IMG/VR virus record: IMGVR_UViG_3300019766_000015
Span: 1-37,338 of that record
Strand: one strand, 5' to 3'
Source: a virus
Length of the DNA stretch: 37,338 bases
In this document: positions 17,218-24,059 of the stretch, piece after piece
Numbering within the stretch: the first letter of the stretch is position 1
How the letters are laid out: the number at the start of each line of letters is the position of its first letter
The notes under the pieces: model-generated
The model's database searches: none
Seen by the model: only the letters and a program-made list of their open reading frames with translations
What the model was told of the DNA's origin: nothing
Position numbers and translations under genes: made by a program

Positions 17218-18720
17218 TTACGAATGTGAAGCGTCTCCTGGGTTGAATTGATGCGAGATGTGTCCGTACTTTGTCGCGTCCCAAAAGTGGTTGAAATCGT
17301 CAATCGGCTGATTTATAGGCATGCCGTTAACTTCTTTCCAGATGTAGTTTTGCTGCTCTGTAGACACCTCTTTATGAAGATGATTCTGAACGATGTGTAT
17401 CTTCTTTCGCTTCATTGAAGTAAGCCAATACACGTTATTTTGTGTTTTCGACACCTTTGAGATATCCCACCCCATGTCATAAAGCTCAAGGACCATTTGA
17501 ACTGCTCCATGCTTTTCACTCATGTACTTATCAGAACTGTCCGCGATATTTGGAACCAAAGGATCAACACCAACGGCAATCATCGCAGCGTCTAGCTCTG
17601 AAGCTGTCGGAATAGGTTTGTAAAGCAATGGTTCAACGTAGATGTTACCTTCAAAAGCAAACGCATCATTTCCATCATCATCAATGTACGGAGTGTTTGG
17701 AATATCATCTTCCGCATATCGGTTAACAACACATGGATCGTGCGTAAATCCAAAATCTGTGCAATAAGTGTGGTCTACATGCCATGGGAATTCGGTTATC
17801 CAGGTTACGTTCGGGAAAATTACACCCTTCATCGCTCCTCTAATACCTAAACCGTAACATTTCCAGTTAAAAACGTCCGCTGTTCCTTGATCTACATTTC
17901 TTTGATGTGGTGGTGGTTGATTTCCGTCGCTAACTTCTTTACCATTGAATAAGATCGACCCTTCAGGTGTTACAACATAAGAGCCAGGCTCCCAAGGCTC
18001 GTAAGAAAGTATTTTCCGCTTTTCGTTGGTGGAAACAAATGGATTATCTAGGAATGTTGTTCGTAAGAAAGCGACATCATCTCGTTTTATTACTGAGGAG
18101 AACACCCAGTGTTGAGTAAATGACGGGTTGTAATCCCCCCAAAACATGATTCGGCAACGTTGTTCCAGTTGGTTGAAAACCTCTTGGTTTATGGTCATCA
18201 TTTCGTTGAAGAAGACATAATCAGATCCAGCTCCGTGTGCTTTTCCAATCTTATCACACCCCATAAATGTAATCGTTGTCTTTCCTATCTTGAATGATTT
18301 GACTTCTTTTGCTCGATGAAAAGGATTGTCGAGCTCGTAATGATCTAATCGACGCTTAAAATCATCATATAGAGTGTCTTTAAATTCCGTGTATGTCTCA
18401 CGAACGATAATTATTTTACATCCAAATTCAGCATGCTTATGAATGGCTAAGTAAATGATAAAATCAATTCCCGACCATGTTTTTCCGCTTCGAGAACTTC
18501 CTTCCAGAACAACACCTCCAACACCGTAGACGCGCTGAAGCTTTCCATCTTCATCAACCTCATAATTTTGCTCGGCTAATGATTCTGCTAAAAGGCTGTA
18601 GTTTTTATTCTTCCCTTCTCTGAAATCAAGCAACGACAATCTACGCTGATAGATCTCCTCCTCATGCTCCAATTCAAGCAACTCAACAAGCTCTTGATCC
18701 GATAAAAGTTCATAATTCAT
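17218..18720 (-). CDS. terL: Terminase large subunit, 500 aa
   Basis: ATP-driven DNA packaging motor with a headful or cos nuclease. Walker A is GSSRSGKT at 74-81, Walker B is DYVFFNE at 167-173, and a WGDYNP coupling segment is at 194-199. The C-terminal RNase H-like nuclease shows D322 (CTDFGFTHDP), an Asp at 394 or 397 (NIADSSDK), and D474/D481 (DDFNHFWDATKYG). This layout fits the terminase_3/PBSX-type family. A TTG at 18732 extends the frame by four residues, but the ATG at 18720 (MNYELLSDQE) is preferred. It is convergent with the 98-aa plus-strand gene. Confidence 0.95.
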   Translation of the reverse strand: MNYELLSDQELVELLELEHEEEIYQRRLSLLDFREGKNKNYSLLAESLAEQNYEVDEDGKLQRVYGVGGVVLEGSSRSGKTWSGIDFIIYLAIHKHAEFGCKIIIVRETYTEFKDTLYDDFKRRLDHYELDNPFHRAKEVKSFKIGKTTITFMGCDKIGKAHGAGSDYVFFNEMMTINQEVFNQLEQRCRIMFWGDYNPSFTQHWVFSSVIKRDDVAFLRTTFLDNPFVSTNEKRKILSYEPWEPGSYVVTPEGSILFNGKEVSDGNQPPPHQRNVDQGTADVFNWKCYGLGIRGAMKGVIFPNVTWITEFPWHVDHTYCTDFGFTHDPCVVNRYAEDDIPNTPYIDDDGNDAFAFEGNIYVEPLLYKPIPTASELDAAMIAVGVDPLVPNIADSSDKYMSEKHGAVQMVLELYDMGWDISKVSKTQNNVYWLTSMKRKKIHIVQNHLHKEVSTEQQNYIWKEVNGMPINQPIDDFNHFWDATKYGHISHQFNPGDASHS

Positions 18721-18820
18721 ACAGAAGCGCAAAATAAATTGTACATTTACTTCACGTTTTTGTAATCAATAAGTGAGTTTATGATGAAAAAAAACAACTA
18801 ATACCCGCCAAAGTATTTTA

Positions 18821-18857
18821 ACAGTCGAATCTTAATTGGTTCGACTGTTTTTTTTTT
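18821..18857 (+). terminator. Stem-loop with T run upstream of large terminase
   Basis: A 9-bp perfect stem, ACAGTCGAA/TTCGACTGT, with a 10-nt loop is followed by about ten T on the plus strand. In that orientation it is a good intrinsic terminator, although no plus-strand gene precedes it closely. On the minus strand it sits in the 150-nt gap before terL and lacks a U run. Confidence 0.5.
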
Positions 18858-18873
18858 GTTTTGCTTTACTTAA

Positions 18874-19116
18874 TTACCAAATTATCTCCCCACAGCCACT
18901 ACATACTTCGCAACCATTACCAATACATGCATGGCAATCATAGATAACATTTGCATTGCTTGGCTGGATGTAGTCTACGTGTTTACTTGGTGGTTCATCA
19001 TATATTCCTATCATATTGCTATGCGGAAATGGCTTAACAACAGCCACTTCAAATATTGATCCGGCGTATAAAACGCGACTTCCTTTTCTTAATTTATCTA
19101 ACTCTTCTTGATTCAT
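18874..19116 (-). CDS. Small Cys-rich zinc-knuckle protein, 80 aa
   Basis: The C-terminus has a DnaJ-like cysteine cluster, CHACIGNGCEVCSGCGEIIW, suitable for binding one or two zinc ions. The N-terminal part has a short SH3-like beta look (GSRVLYAGSIFEVAVVKPF). An ATG at 19137 is available, but the ATG at 19116 forms an ATGA overlap with the stop of the upstream 54-aa gene, which decides the start. Its role is unknown. Neighbouring zinc-ribbon and terminase genes suggest DNA metabolism or regulation. Confidence 0.7.
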   Translation of the reverse strand: MNQEELDKLRKGSRVLYAGSIFEVAVVKPFPHSNMIGIYDEPPSKHVDYIQPSNANVIYDCHACIGNGCEVCSGCGEIIW

Positions 19117-19277
19117 GTCGTTTTGTTTTGATAGCATTTTTTACACAAATACATGTTATAGCCATATCCGTTAATTCTCTTTTGACAAATAAAGCAATGA
19201 TATAGACTTACCCCGTCAGAATAAAGTCCTTGAGTTTTCAATCTCTTTTTAAGCTTTCTTGGTATTCTGTTTTTCAT
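19113..19277 (-). CDS. Small zinc-ribbon protein, 54 aa
   Basis: A basic 54-residue protein with two CxxC pairs (C28-x-x-C31 and C45-x-x-C48), forming a likely zinc ribbon. The N-terminus is Lys/Arg-rich (MKNRIPRKLKKRLK), suggesting nucleic acid binding. It starts 11 nt after the preceding P-loop gene and ends in an ATGA overlap with the following Cys-rich gene. This coupling plus the cysteine pattern supports a real gene although it is short. The function is unknown. Confidence 0.65.
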   Translation of the reverse strand: MKNRIPRKLKKRLKTQGLYSDGVSLYHCFICQKRINGYGYNMYLCKKCYQNKTT

Positions 19278-19288
19278 ATCGTTTTGCT

Positions 19289-19633
19289 TTATCTTCTTTT
19301 CGGCCTCCCTATATACTTTTCGAAGGGATGCTTTTTAACTGGTTTAACGTCTTTGCACTGAGTTAACACGTCTGATAAACGATTAGCGTCTATCAGTGAG
19401 TCGTTAGCATTTCTGGATAAACACCCTACCATTGAGTGTTTTTCAATTCCCAGCACCAATTCTTCGAATTCCGCTTGTGCTTTTAGTGCTTCTGCTAACT
19501 GAGCGAATAAGGCTGATTTCCCACTTTCGGAAGCGCCTACAATAACAATACCCCGATCCTTTAAGGTTTCGTGAGCTTTAATTATTTCGCATCTAGTAGG
19601 AAGCTTTTTATCGCAGTCGTTTAAACAAGCCAT
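19289..19633 (-). CDS. Tiny P-loop protein next to terminase small subunit, 114 aa
   Basis: It carries a complete Walker A motif, GASESGKS at residues 33-40 preceded by a hydrophobic strand (GIVIVG), the hallmark of a P-loop NTPase. The protein is only 114 residues, and I see no convincing Walker B (candidate hydrophobic strand FEELVLGIEKH without the DE pair). Cysteines near the N-terminus (C3, C7, C15) might bind metal. A GTG at 19639 overlaps the terS stop; the ATG at 19633 is preferred. It could be a nucleotide-binding accessory factor for packaging or a truncated ATPase. Confidence 0.72.
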   Translation of the reverse strand: MACLNDCDKKLPTRCEIIKAHETLKDRGIVIVGASESGKSALFAQLAEALKAQAEFEELVLGIEKHSMVGCLSRNANDSLIDANRLSDVLTQCKDVKPVKKHPFEKYIGRPKRR

Positions 19634-19635
19634 TT

Positions 19636-20166
19636 TCACCTCATTTTACTCTTCAAAGCTGCGATTCTTTCTGCGCGTTCCTCTGGGGTTAATATTACTG
19701 TTTTTTGTTGGTTGTGTATCTCGAAGAAACCAATATGCTTCGTAATGATCTCCAATGCCTTTTCCTTGGAGATGAATTTCAACTTAATCGTTTCCTCCAT
19801 CATTTCCTCACCAAGGGATCTCTTGATATGCTCGTAGGAAGAAACAAGTCTTCTTAATTCAATCGGCAATTCCTTGATTTCTAAAGGGCTTAAACCAATC
19901 GTTTCGGTGATATCTGCGTATAGCCAGTTTTTAAGTTCATTAAGAATCTCTATATGACTTGTACCAAGCATTTCAGTAGCATCATCTTGCTTTTTCTTCT
20001 TATACTGGTTAACCTCGGTTATCCTAAGTATCTTCTCAAAATTAGCTGTAGCCGTGTCAGGGCTTGCTTTCGGGTAGAATTTCTTATACGCTTGAGCGCC
20101 ATTAAACCCGTTAACAAACCACTCATCTACAACCAAGCAATACTTTTTAAATGTGCTATCTCTCAT
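19636..20166 (-). CDS. terS: Terminase small subunit, 176 aa
   Basis: DNA-recognition subunit of the packaging motor. The N-terminus has the typical helix-turn-helix pattern with VNGFNGAQAYKKFYPKAS followed by DTATANFEKILR, as in the terminase_2 family. The middle is helical (oligomerisation), and the C-terminus ends in a basic Lys/Arg helix (EERAERIAALKSKMR) that usually contacts the large subunit or DNA. It overlaps the previous gene by 11 nt (ATGAGAGATAG). Four small genes separate it from terL. Confidence 0.88.
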   Translation of the reverse strand: MRDSTFKKYCLVVDEWFVNGFNGAQAYKKFYPKASPDTATANFEKILRITEVNQYKKKKQDDATEMLGTSHIEILNELKNWLYADITETIGLSPLEIKELPIELRRLVSSYEHIKRSLGEEMMEETIKLKFISKEKALEIITKHIGFFEIHNQQKTVILTPEERAERIAALKSKMR

Positions 20167-20593
20167 TTGCTCTGTAGTTTTCTTCCCTATTCCTGTACAT
20201 GGTTACCATCTCCTTATGCTTCTCCTTCTCCTCATCAGAACAAAGCGACAAGTCCATTTCATTTAGCATCTTCAAGGAAAGTGTTATATTTTGATTGTAC
20301 TCCAATACCTTTTGAACTGATCGATCCTTTATCATATCTAAGCGCTCCATAAAAGGTATAGTTACTTGAGCTTCTTTGTAGATGTAATCAGGATAAGGAA
20401 CACCGAGACGAGGCAAGCGGGGTAGACTGACCTGAGTTTCTTTTATATGAGTTTCGTTGGTTCCAACGTAATACTTAACCACTTCTTCAATAGCTTCACC
20501 CAACTCTTTAGGATCGGACATCTCTACACTATCACTTCCTCTTCTCCATTCGTTATGAGTGTTTAATACTTCAATTGCTTTTTCTAATTCCAT
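20156..20593 (-). CDS. Phage protein upstream of terminase small subunit, 145 aa
   Basis: The N-terminal 40 residues (MELEKAIEVLNTHNEWRRGS) resemble a short helical module common in phage proteins, with the pattern LNxHNxWRRG. The remainder is charged and helical, with a Tyr/Pro-rich stretch near residues 65-80. A GTG six codons upstream (20611) is possible, but the ATG at 20593 is preferred. It overlaps terS by 11 nt. The function is unknown. Confidence 0.72.
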   Translation of the reverse strand: MELEKAIEVLNTHNEWRRGSDSVEMSDPKELGEAIEEVVKYYVGTNETHIKETQVSLPRLPRLGVPYPDYIYKEAQVTIPFMERLDMIKDRSVQKVLEYNQNITLSLKMLNEMDLSLCSDEEKEKHKEMVTMYRNREENYRANER

Positions 20594-20613
20594 ACTTATC
20601 AAATTTAACACAT

Positions 20614-20709
20614 TTATGTAACCTTTTCAAAAGATGTTTGTTGTTTAGAAGAAAAACGCAAAGCCTCTTCAATGTCGTGCCGTGACAAATCAGAAGACTT
20701 TGCTTTCAT
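20614..20709 (-). CDS. Possible 31-aa peptide
   Basis: A short ATG-started frame (MKAKSSDLSRHDIEEALRFS and 11 more residues) that fills the gap between two better supported genes, with stop and next start close together. The LSRHDIEEALRFS segment reads as a natural amphipathic helix. There is no other evidence, so it may be a small regulator or chance. Confidence 0.35.
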   Translation of the reverse strand: MKAKSSDLSRHDIEEALRFSSKQQTSFEKVT

Positions 20710-20741
20710 CCGTAAAAGGTTGGATTTGGAATGTAATAAAC

Positions 20742-21026
20742 CTACTTAGTGTTTTCCTTAAACCACTCCCAACGCTCATTTACAAATTCTTTCGCCTCTG
20801 CCAGTGAATGGCACGCCTTATGTTCTTTAGCTGTATCATTTAATTGTGTTGGGAAATTGCAGCTAGCAATGTATTTTTCAACTCCTTTCATAGTGTGCTT
20901 ACTTATCCACGCTATTTGAATATTATTTAATACCGCAATTCTCGCCCAACGCCCCATATGGTCTAAATCATCATTATCACTATATCTATTATAGTACTCT
21001 ATCATATTTTTTTTCTCTTTATTCAT
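20742..21026 (-). CDS. Small protein of unknown function, 94 aa
   Basis: A hydrophilic protein with aromatic residues throughout (Trp27, Trp40, and WEWFK near the C-terminus), starting MNKEKKNMIE; an internal ATG at residue 8 is an alternative start. The SLAEAKEFVNERWEWF segment is a convincing C-terminal helix like those in small phage proteins that decorate an alpha/beta fold. No known motif is recognised. It lies in the middle region between a broken frame and the terminase genes. Confidence 0.65.
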   Translation of the reverse strand: MNKEKKNMIEYYNRYSDNDDLDHMGRWARIAVLNNIQIAWISKHTMKGVEKYIASCNFPTQLNDTAKEHKACHSLAEAKEFVNERWEWFKENTK

Positions 21027-21035
21027 ATCTATTAT

Positions 21036-21261
21036 TTATTTGTTTCTACAAAGCCCAGAGCAATCACATTGGGTTACTTCATCTGAATAACACCATTGCT
21101 TTCCTTCAATATAATTAATTTTTGCCCTATGTGTCGATATAAAATCAATGGTATCTCCTTCTTTTGGAAGGTCAACTTCATACTCCTTTCATTGATTCCG
21201 TAAAAAACGAGTGTTGTTGCGCTGGACGTTTTTCTAATCTTGAAAAAATGCCTACTATCAT
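21036..21261 (-). pseudogene. Small gene apparently split by a one-base frameshift
   Basis: An ATG at 21261 opens a frame of 27 codons ending in TGA at 21178. A second, overlapping frame runs open from 21188 to the stop at 21036 and encodes a natural-looking segment (EYEVDLPKEGDTIDFIS, later CYSDEVTQCDCSGLC) without any ATG, GTG or TTG near its beginning. Removing one A from the AAA at about 21187-21189 would join them as ATG AAG GAG TAT GAA GTT, giving a 74-aa protein or a 51-aa one starting at that ATG. A sequencing error, a real mutation or programmed frameshifting are all possible. Confidence 0.5.
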
Positions 21262-21274
21262 TTTTATTCGCTTA

Positions 21275-21487
21275 TTAAACATCATTACAATCAGGAGCAG
21301 GATGTCCGTCATTTATCATTTGGGTAATTATTTCTTGGTCTGTTTTTGTTTTGTCATTAAAGGTTATGTATCCACATTTTAGGCAGCGTTTTTCTTCACT
21401 ACCATAATCTACTAACTTACAACGGTGGGTAACACCACCTATATGTAATACCTTGCTTTGTTCCTTTTCTTTTACTGCTTCTCTCAT
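21275..21487 (-). CDS. Small zinc-binding protein, 70 aa
   Basis: A 70-residue protein with a C-x-x-C pair (RCLKCGYITF, residues ~34-43), plus C23 and His residues (THRC) that could complete a zinc site. It starts MREAVKEKEQ. It is co-directional with, and close to, the ASCH-like gene upstream (3-nt gap). This kind of one-ribbon protein is frequent in phage middle genes. The precise role is unknown. Confidence 0.65.
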   Translation of the reverse strand: MREAVKEKEQSKVLHIGGVTHRCKLVDYGSEEKRCLKCGYITFNDKTKTDQEIITQMINDGHPAPDCNDV

Positions 21488-21489
21488 AT

Positions 21490-21870
21490 CTATCTGTTTT
21501 TAATTATTTCCCCGTGTTTAATTACAAAATATAACTTCCCTTCTTTAGCTCCCCATAATGGATTTCCTGTACGTATCTCGATTCCTTTATGCTCAAGGGT
21601 GCAAAAACGATCTAACTCTTGTTTAGAAGGATATGCATCTGTCATGATGTTGTGTTGGAAAGGCTTAAACGAAATGTTAGGATTATCTAAAATCTCTTCC
21701 ACAGAATTCCAATCAAGCATTGTTTGCCAAAATTTTCTAGGCTTTTTCTCTCCTTCAAAAAGCAAAAATTTGTTACAGAAATAAGGCGTGATCTCCCTGT
21801 AATCCTCTTTCTTGACCCCCGCCTTGGTCATCTCAAACCATTGTCGTTTTAGTGATAGTTGTAAGTTCAT
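21490..21870 (-). CDS. ASCH-domain-like protein, 126 aa
   Basis: The N-terminus matches the ASCH fold signature: a beta strand with LSLKRQWFEMTKAG, then KKEDYREITPYF. In ASCH/PUA-like proteins the Lys/Glu residues of this region line an RNA- or nucleoside-binding cleft. The C-terminal strands (KEGKLYFVIKHGEIIKNR) complete a small beta barrel. Known ASCH proteins bind RNA, and some hydrolyse modified cytidine. The specific substrate here cannot be told. It starts 10 nt after the methyltransferase gene, so a link with modified cytosine metabolism is conceivable. Confidence 0.7.
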   Translation of the reverse strand: MNLQLSLKRQWFEMTKAGVKKEDYREITPYFCNKFLLFEGEKKPRKFWQTMLDWNSVEEILDNPNISFKPFQHNIMTDAYPSKQELDRFCTLEHKGIEIRTGNPLWGAKEGKLYFVIKHGEIIKNR

Positions 21871-21879
21871 AGTTATGCG

Positions 21880-23097
21880 TTATGCGTTTTTCATTATTTT
21901 GATTAATTTCTCAACGATCAGTTCAAGTACTCTTACAGTGATCGAGTTACCAGCTTGTTTGTATAATTGTGAATCACTTACACCAGCTTTACGCGCTTTT
22001 TGTACGTGCTTATCTGGAAAGTCTTGTAAACGATGACATTCTAACGGAGTTAATTTTCTGATTGTTTTACCGTTTAAAACGGAAGGTCTTCCGCATTCAG
22101 TGTCCATAGTTGGCGCGATTCCTTCAGAGTCAAAAACTCGATTCTGTTTGTATGGCTGCTTTCCTCCACTTTCCTTTGATGGGTTTATCTGCATTACCTT
22201 GATACCCTCTCCTTTGTTAGTAGATAATGTGGGACTTATTCCTTCTGAATCAAACACATTTCCGTTCATGTCATTTCCAGAAGGGTTCGAATTACCCATA
22301 ACCTTGATCATATCAAAGGAGTGTTTAGCAGAAAGACTGCCGCCGCCGCCTACACGAATTGTTTTTGAAACATCGCCAGGGATTAGATGATCTGTATCAA
22401 CATTGTTTTTGATTAATTGGTTAATGGCCTGATTACTTAAAAAATACTTTTCATCAACTTCAGGTTCCAGAATGTCTTTTAACCTCTTCGTCAATAGTTC
22501 CTCTTTTGGCCAAGTGAATTGATTATCTTCATCATCCCTAATTCCAAGAATGAAAACACGCTCTCTATTTTGGGGGACTCCGTGTTTTTTTGAGTTTAAG
22601 ACTTTCCAGTAAATGTGATAAGGAACTGCTTTTTCATCGGCAAAAATAACCGGCACACCATTAACTGATTTTCCTCCAAGCATATTACACCATTCTTGAA
22701 AGGTTTTTCCTGAATCATCAGAAAGGAGGCCTTTAACGTTTTCGAAAATAAAGAACCGGGGTTTATTTTTCTGGATAAACTCATGCGAATTGAAGAACAA
22801 TATACCGCGTTCATCTTCTTTGCCCTTTCTATTCCCTGCAATCGAGAATGCTTGACAAGGCGGTGAGGTCATATAAATGTCCAAAGGATCTTTTGGGATT
22901 TCTCTTTCATAAACATCTTTCGGGTAATATGAAGGTTCTCCGTGATTTGCTATGTATGAAGTTCTGGCAAACTTATCCCAATCACACGCAAATATTCTTT
23001 CGTGTTCAGTATTTTCTATTTTGGGAACAACTCTTTCAATTGCGTAATCGAACGCCCCAACTCCGCTAAAGTCTGATCCTGTTTTAATTGTATTCAT
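21880..23097 (-). CDS. C5-cytosine DNA methyltransferase, 405 aa
   Basis: Transfers a methyl group from S-adenosylmethionine to C5 of cytosine in a specific DNA sequence. The conserved motifs are in order: SAM-binding FSGVGAFDYAI (10-20), catalytic SPPCQAFS with C81, FIFENVKGLL with E119 (117-125), QNRERVFILGIR (176-187), then the target-recognition region, LTPLECHRLQDFP (349-361) and QAGNSITV (381-388). All catalytic residues are present, so it should be active. The recognition region contains a repeated VFDSEGI(S/A)PT segment at 281-290 and 321-330. GTG at 23100 is an alternative start. A partner restriction enzyme is not obvious; protection from host restriction is likely. Confidence 0.93.
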   Translation of the reverse strand: MNTIKTGSDFSGVGAFDYAIERVVPKIENTEHERIFACDWDKFARTSYIANHGEPSYYPKDVYEREIPKDPLDIYMTSPPCQAFSIAGNRKGKEDERGILFFNSHEFIQKNKPRFFIFENVKGLLSDDSGKTFQEWCNMLGGKSVNGVPVIFADEKAVPYHIYWKVLNSKKHGVPQNRERVFILGIRDDEDNQFTWPKEELLTKRLKDILEPEVDEKYFLSNQAINQLIKNNVDTDHLIPGDVSKTIRVGGGGSLSAKHSFDMIKVMGNSNPSGNDMNGNVFDSEGISPTLSTNKGEGIKVMQINPSKESGGKQPYKQNRVFDSEGIAPTMDTECGRPSVLNGKTIRKLTPLECHRLQDFPDKHVQKARKAGVSDSQLYKQAGNSITVRVLELIVEKLIKIMKNA

Positions 23098-23116
23098 CAC
23101 ACTATCTTTTGACTGG

Positions 23117-23338
23117 TTAGTTCATTTTTATCTTCATGTACGCTTTAAGCTCTTCACTTTCCGTACTAATCACTCTTCCATTTATGACGGCATCTCTTCT
23201 CCTGGATAACATCGCTATCCTTTCGGCTTCAATCCAATCTTTCGCGAAAAGATTTTCCCCGAAGAGAACACCTCTTTTTAAATAGTACATATCGAATTTA
23301 AAGAGGGTAATTGCTGTGTTATTTGCGCTATCGTCCAT
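23117..23338 (-). CDS. Small protein between nuclease and methyltransferase, 73 aa
   Basis: A 73-residue protein starting MDDSANNTAI, with an ATG that overlaps the end of the VRR-NUC gene by 11 nt (ATGGACGATAG). A longer reading from 23386 exists but lies wholly inside the nuclease gene. The sequence is helix-rich, with a basic ERIAMLSRRRDAVINGR segment. It ends 20 nt before the methyltransferase start. The function is unknown; the coupling suggests it works with the nuclease. Confidence 0.65.
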   Translation of the reverse strand: MDDSANNTAITLFKFDMYYLKRGVLFGENLFAKDWIEAERIAMLSRRRDAVINGRVISTESEELKAYMKIKMN

Positions 23339-23711
23339 CCATATATTTTTTAATGCATTCAATCGCTTCCTTAACGCCTGTTGCAAAAGTCGCGTAGTAA
23401 CCTAATTTATTTAGATCATCGATTGTTTTTTGCTGTCCCTCTAAATGCTCATCCTTGAGTAATTCGCCATTTTTCTTGAATGGAGTTTTCGCCTTCAGCT
23501 CAATAAACAACCCGTGATACTTCCCTTTAGGTTTGAAAATGATCAAATCTGGCGTTTTAAATCCGTCTTTTTGAATTGCTTTATTCCTTCCTGCTTGAGT
23601 CTTTGTGAGCTTCAAGTTGGCGACCGTATCGCTCATAAAAAGAACGTGTGGATGTTTCAATTTCAAATAAATGCAAACGGACTTTTGTATTCTGTATTCA
23701 ACGTGATTCAT
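23328..23711 (-). CDS. VRR-NUC family nuclease, 127 aa
   Basis: A small PD-(D/E)XK-fold nuclease. Motifs: TPDLIIF with D55, LFIELKAKTP with E71 and K73, then QQKTIDDLNKLGYYATFATG with Q93/Q94 and a closing Gly, which is the usual VRR-NUC order. Family members cut branched DNA such as flaps or Holliday junctions, and single-domain phage versions of 100-130 aa are common. An ATG at 23753 would add 14 residues but lies within a terminator hairpin, so the ATG at 23711 (MNHVEYRIQK) is preferred. It is the first gene after the terminator, so its own promoter or read-through is needed. Confidence 0.85.
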   Translation of the reverse strand: MNHVEYRIQKSVCIYLKLKHPHVLFMSDTVANLKLTKTQAGRNKAIQKDGFKTPDLIIFKPKGKYHGLFIELKAKTPFKKNGELLKDEHLEGQQKTIDDLNKLGYYATFATGVKEAIECIKKYMDGR

Positions 23712-23736
23712 TCTCTTTTTCTCTATATCGTTAACC

Positions 23737-23775
23737 AAAAAAAGCATCTCCATGCTGAGAAGATGCTTTTTTTTT
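23737..23775 (-). terminator. Intrinsic terminator of the RNA unit
   Basis: On the minus strand the stem AAGCATCT/AGATGCTT is extended by A-T pairs to about 13 bp, has an 11-nt loop and ends in T7. It lies between the tRNA-like region and the VRR-NUC gene and works in either direction by sequence. Confidence 0.8.
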
Positions 23776-23883
23776 ATTCACGGTAACCGAAGACCACAGA
23801 ACGCCTCGTTCATCTGCTCGATTGCCTACCTAAGATTATTCAATCTTCTTTATTTTAATTGGATCAGCAGATTGTTAAATAAC

Positions 23884-23915
23884 AAATCGCGAGAATCGGG
23901 AGACTCCCGCGATTT
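23884..23915. other. GC-rich hairpin in the non-coding RNA
   Basis: Outer arms AAATCGCG and CGCGATTT (8 bp) enclose an inner CGGGA/TCCCG pairing, in otherwise AT-rich DNA. It lies about 40 nt after the tRNA-like element on the minus strand and has no trailing U run, so it is a structural RNA element rather than a terminator. Confidence 0.6.
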
Positions 23916-23956
23916 AACCTAACCTAAATCTAACCACTATGACCCTATGAAGGGAG

Positions 23957-24041
23957 TACTCCTTACAGGACTCGAACCTTCGACCTTGGTATCATGTTTT
24001 CTGACTGCAACCCCACGCTCTACCCGCTGAGCTAATCAACC
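23957..24041 (-). tRNA. tRNA-like element with mismatched halves (not a canonical tRNA)
   Basis: The minus strand reads GGTTGATTAGCTCAGCGGG then TAGAGCG: a normal acceptor 5' half, T8-A9 and perfect D arm (GCTC/GAGC). A T-loop GGTTCGAGTCC follows. The two acceptor halves do not pair (GGTTGAT versus AAGGAGT). The 3' T stem (CCTGT) fits ACAGG rather than the GAAGG present, and the anticodon arm has about 12 extra nt between TGGGG-TTGCA and TACCA. GCA (Cys) would be the nominal anticodon. I infer a chimeric or degenerate tRNA, or a tRNA-mimic domain of a larger RNA; aminoacylation is doubtful. Confidence 0.45.
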
Positions 24042-24045
24042 AAAC

Positions 24046-24059
24046 CGTGCCGAAGCACG
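24046..24059 (-). other. UUCG-tetraloop hairpin
   Basis: On the minus strand CGTGC-TTCG-GCACG forms a 5-bp stem with the extra-stable C(UUCG)G tetraloop, 4 nt upstream of the tRNA-like element. It supports an RNA-level function. Confidence 0.65.

Noticed and set aside
23712-23753. ATG at 23753 as start of the VRR-NUC gene
   Set aside because: The extension begins inside the terminator hairpin at 23737-23775 and would place the start before the end of the hairpin.
23957-24041. Canonical tRNA-Cys(GCA)
   Set aside because: The acceptor strands do not pair, the T stem has mismatches, and the anticodon arm is too long; it is listed as tRNA-like only.
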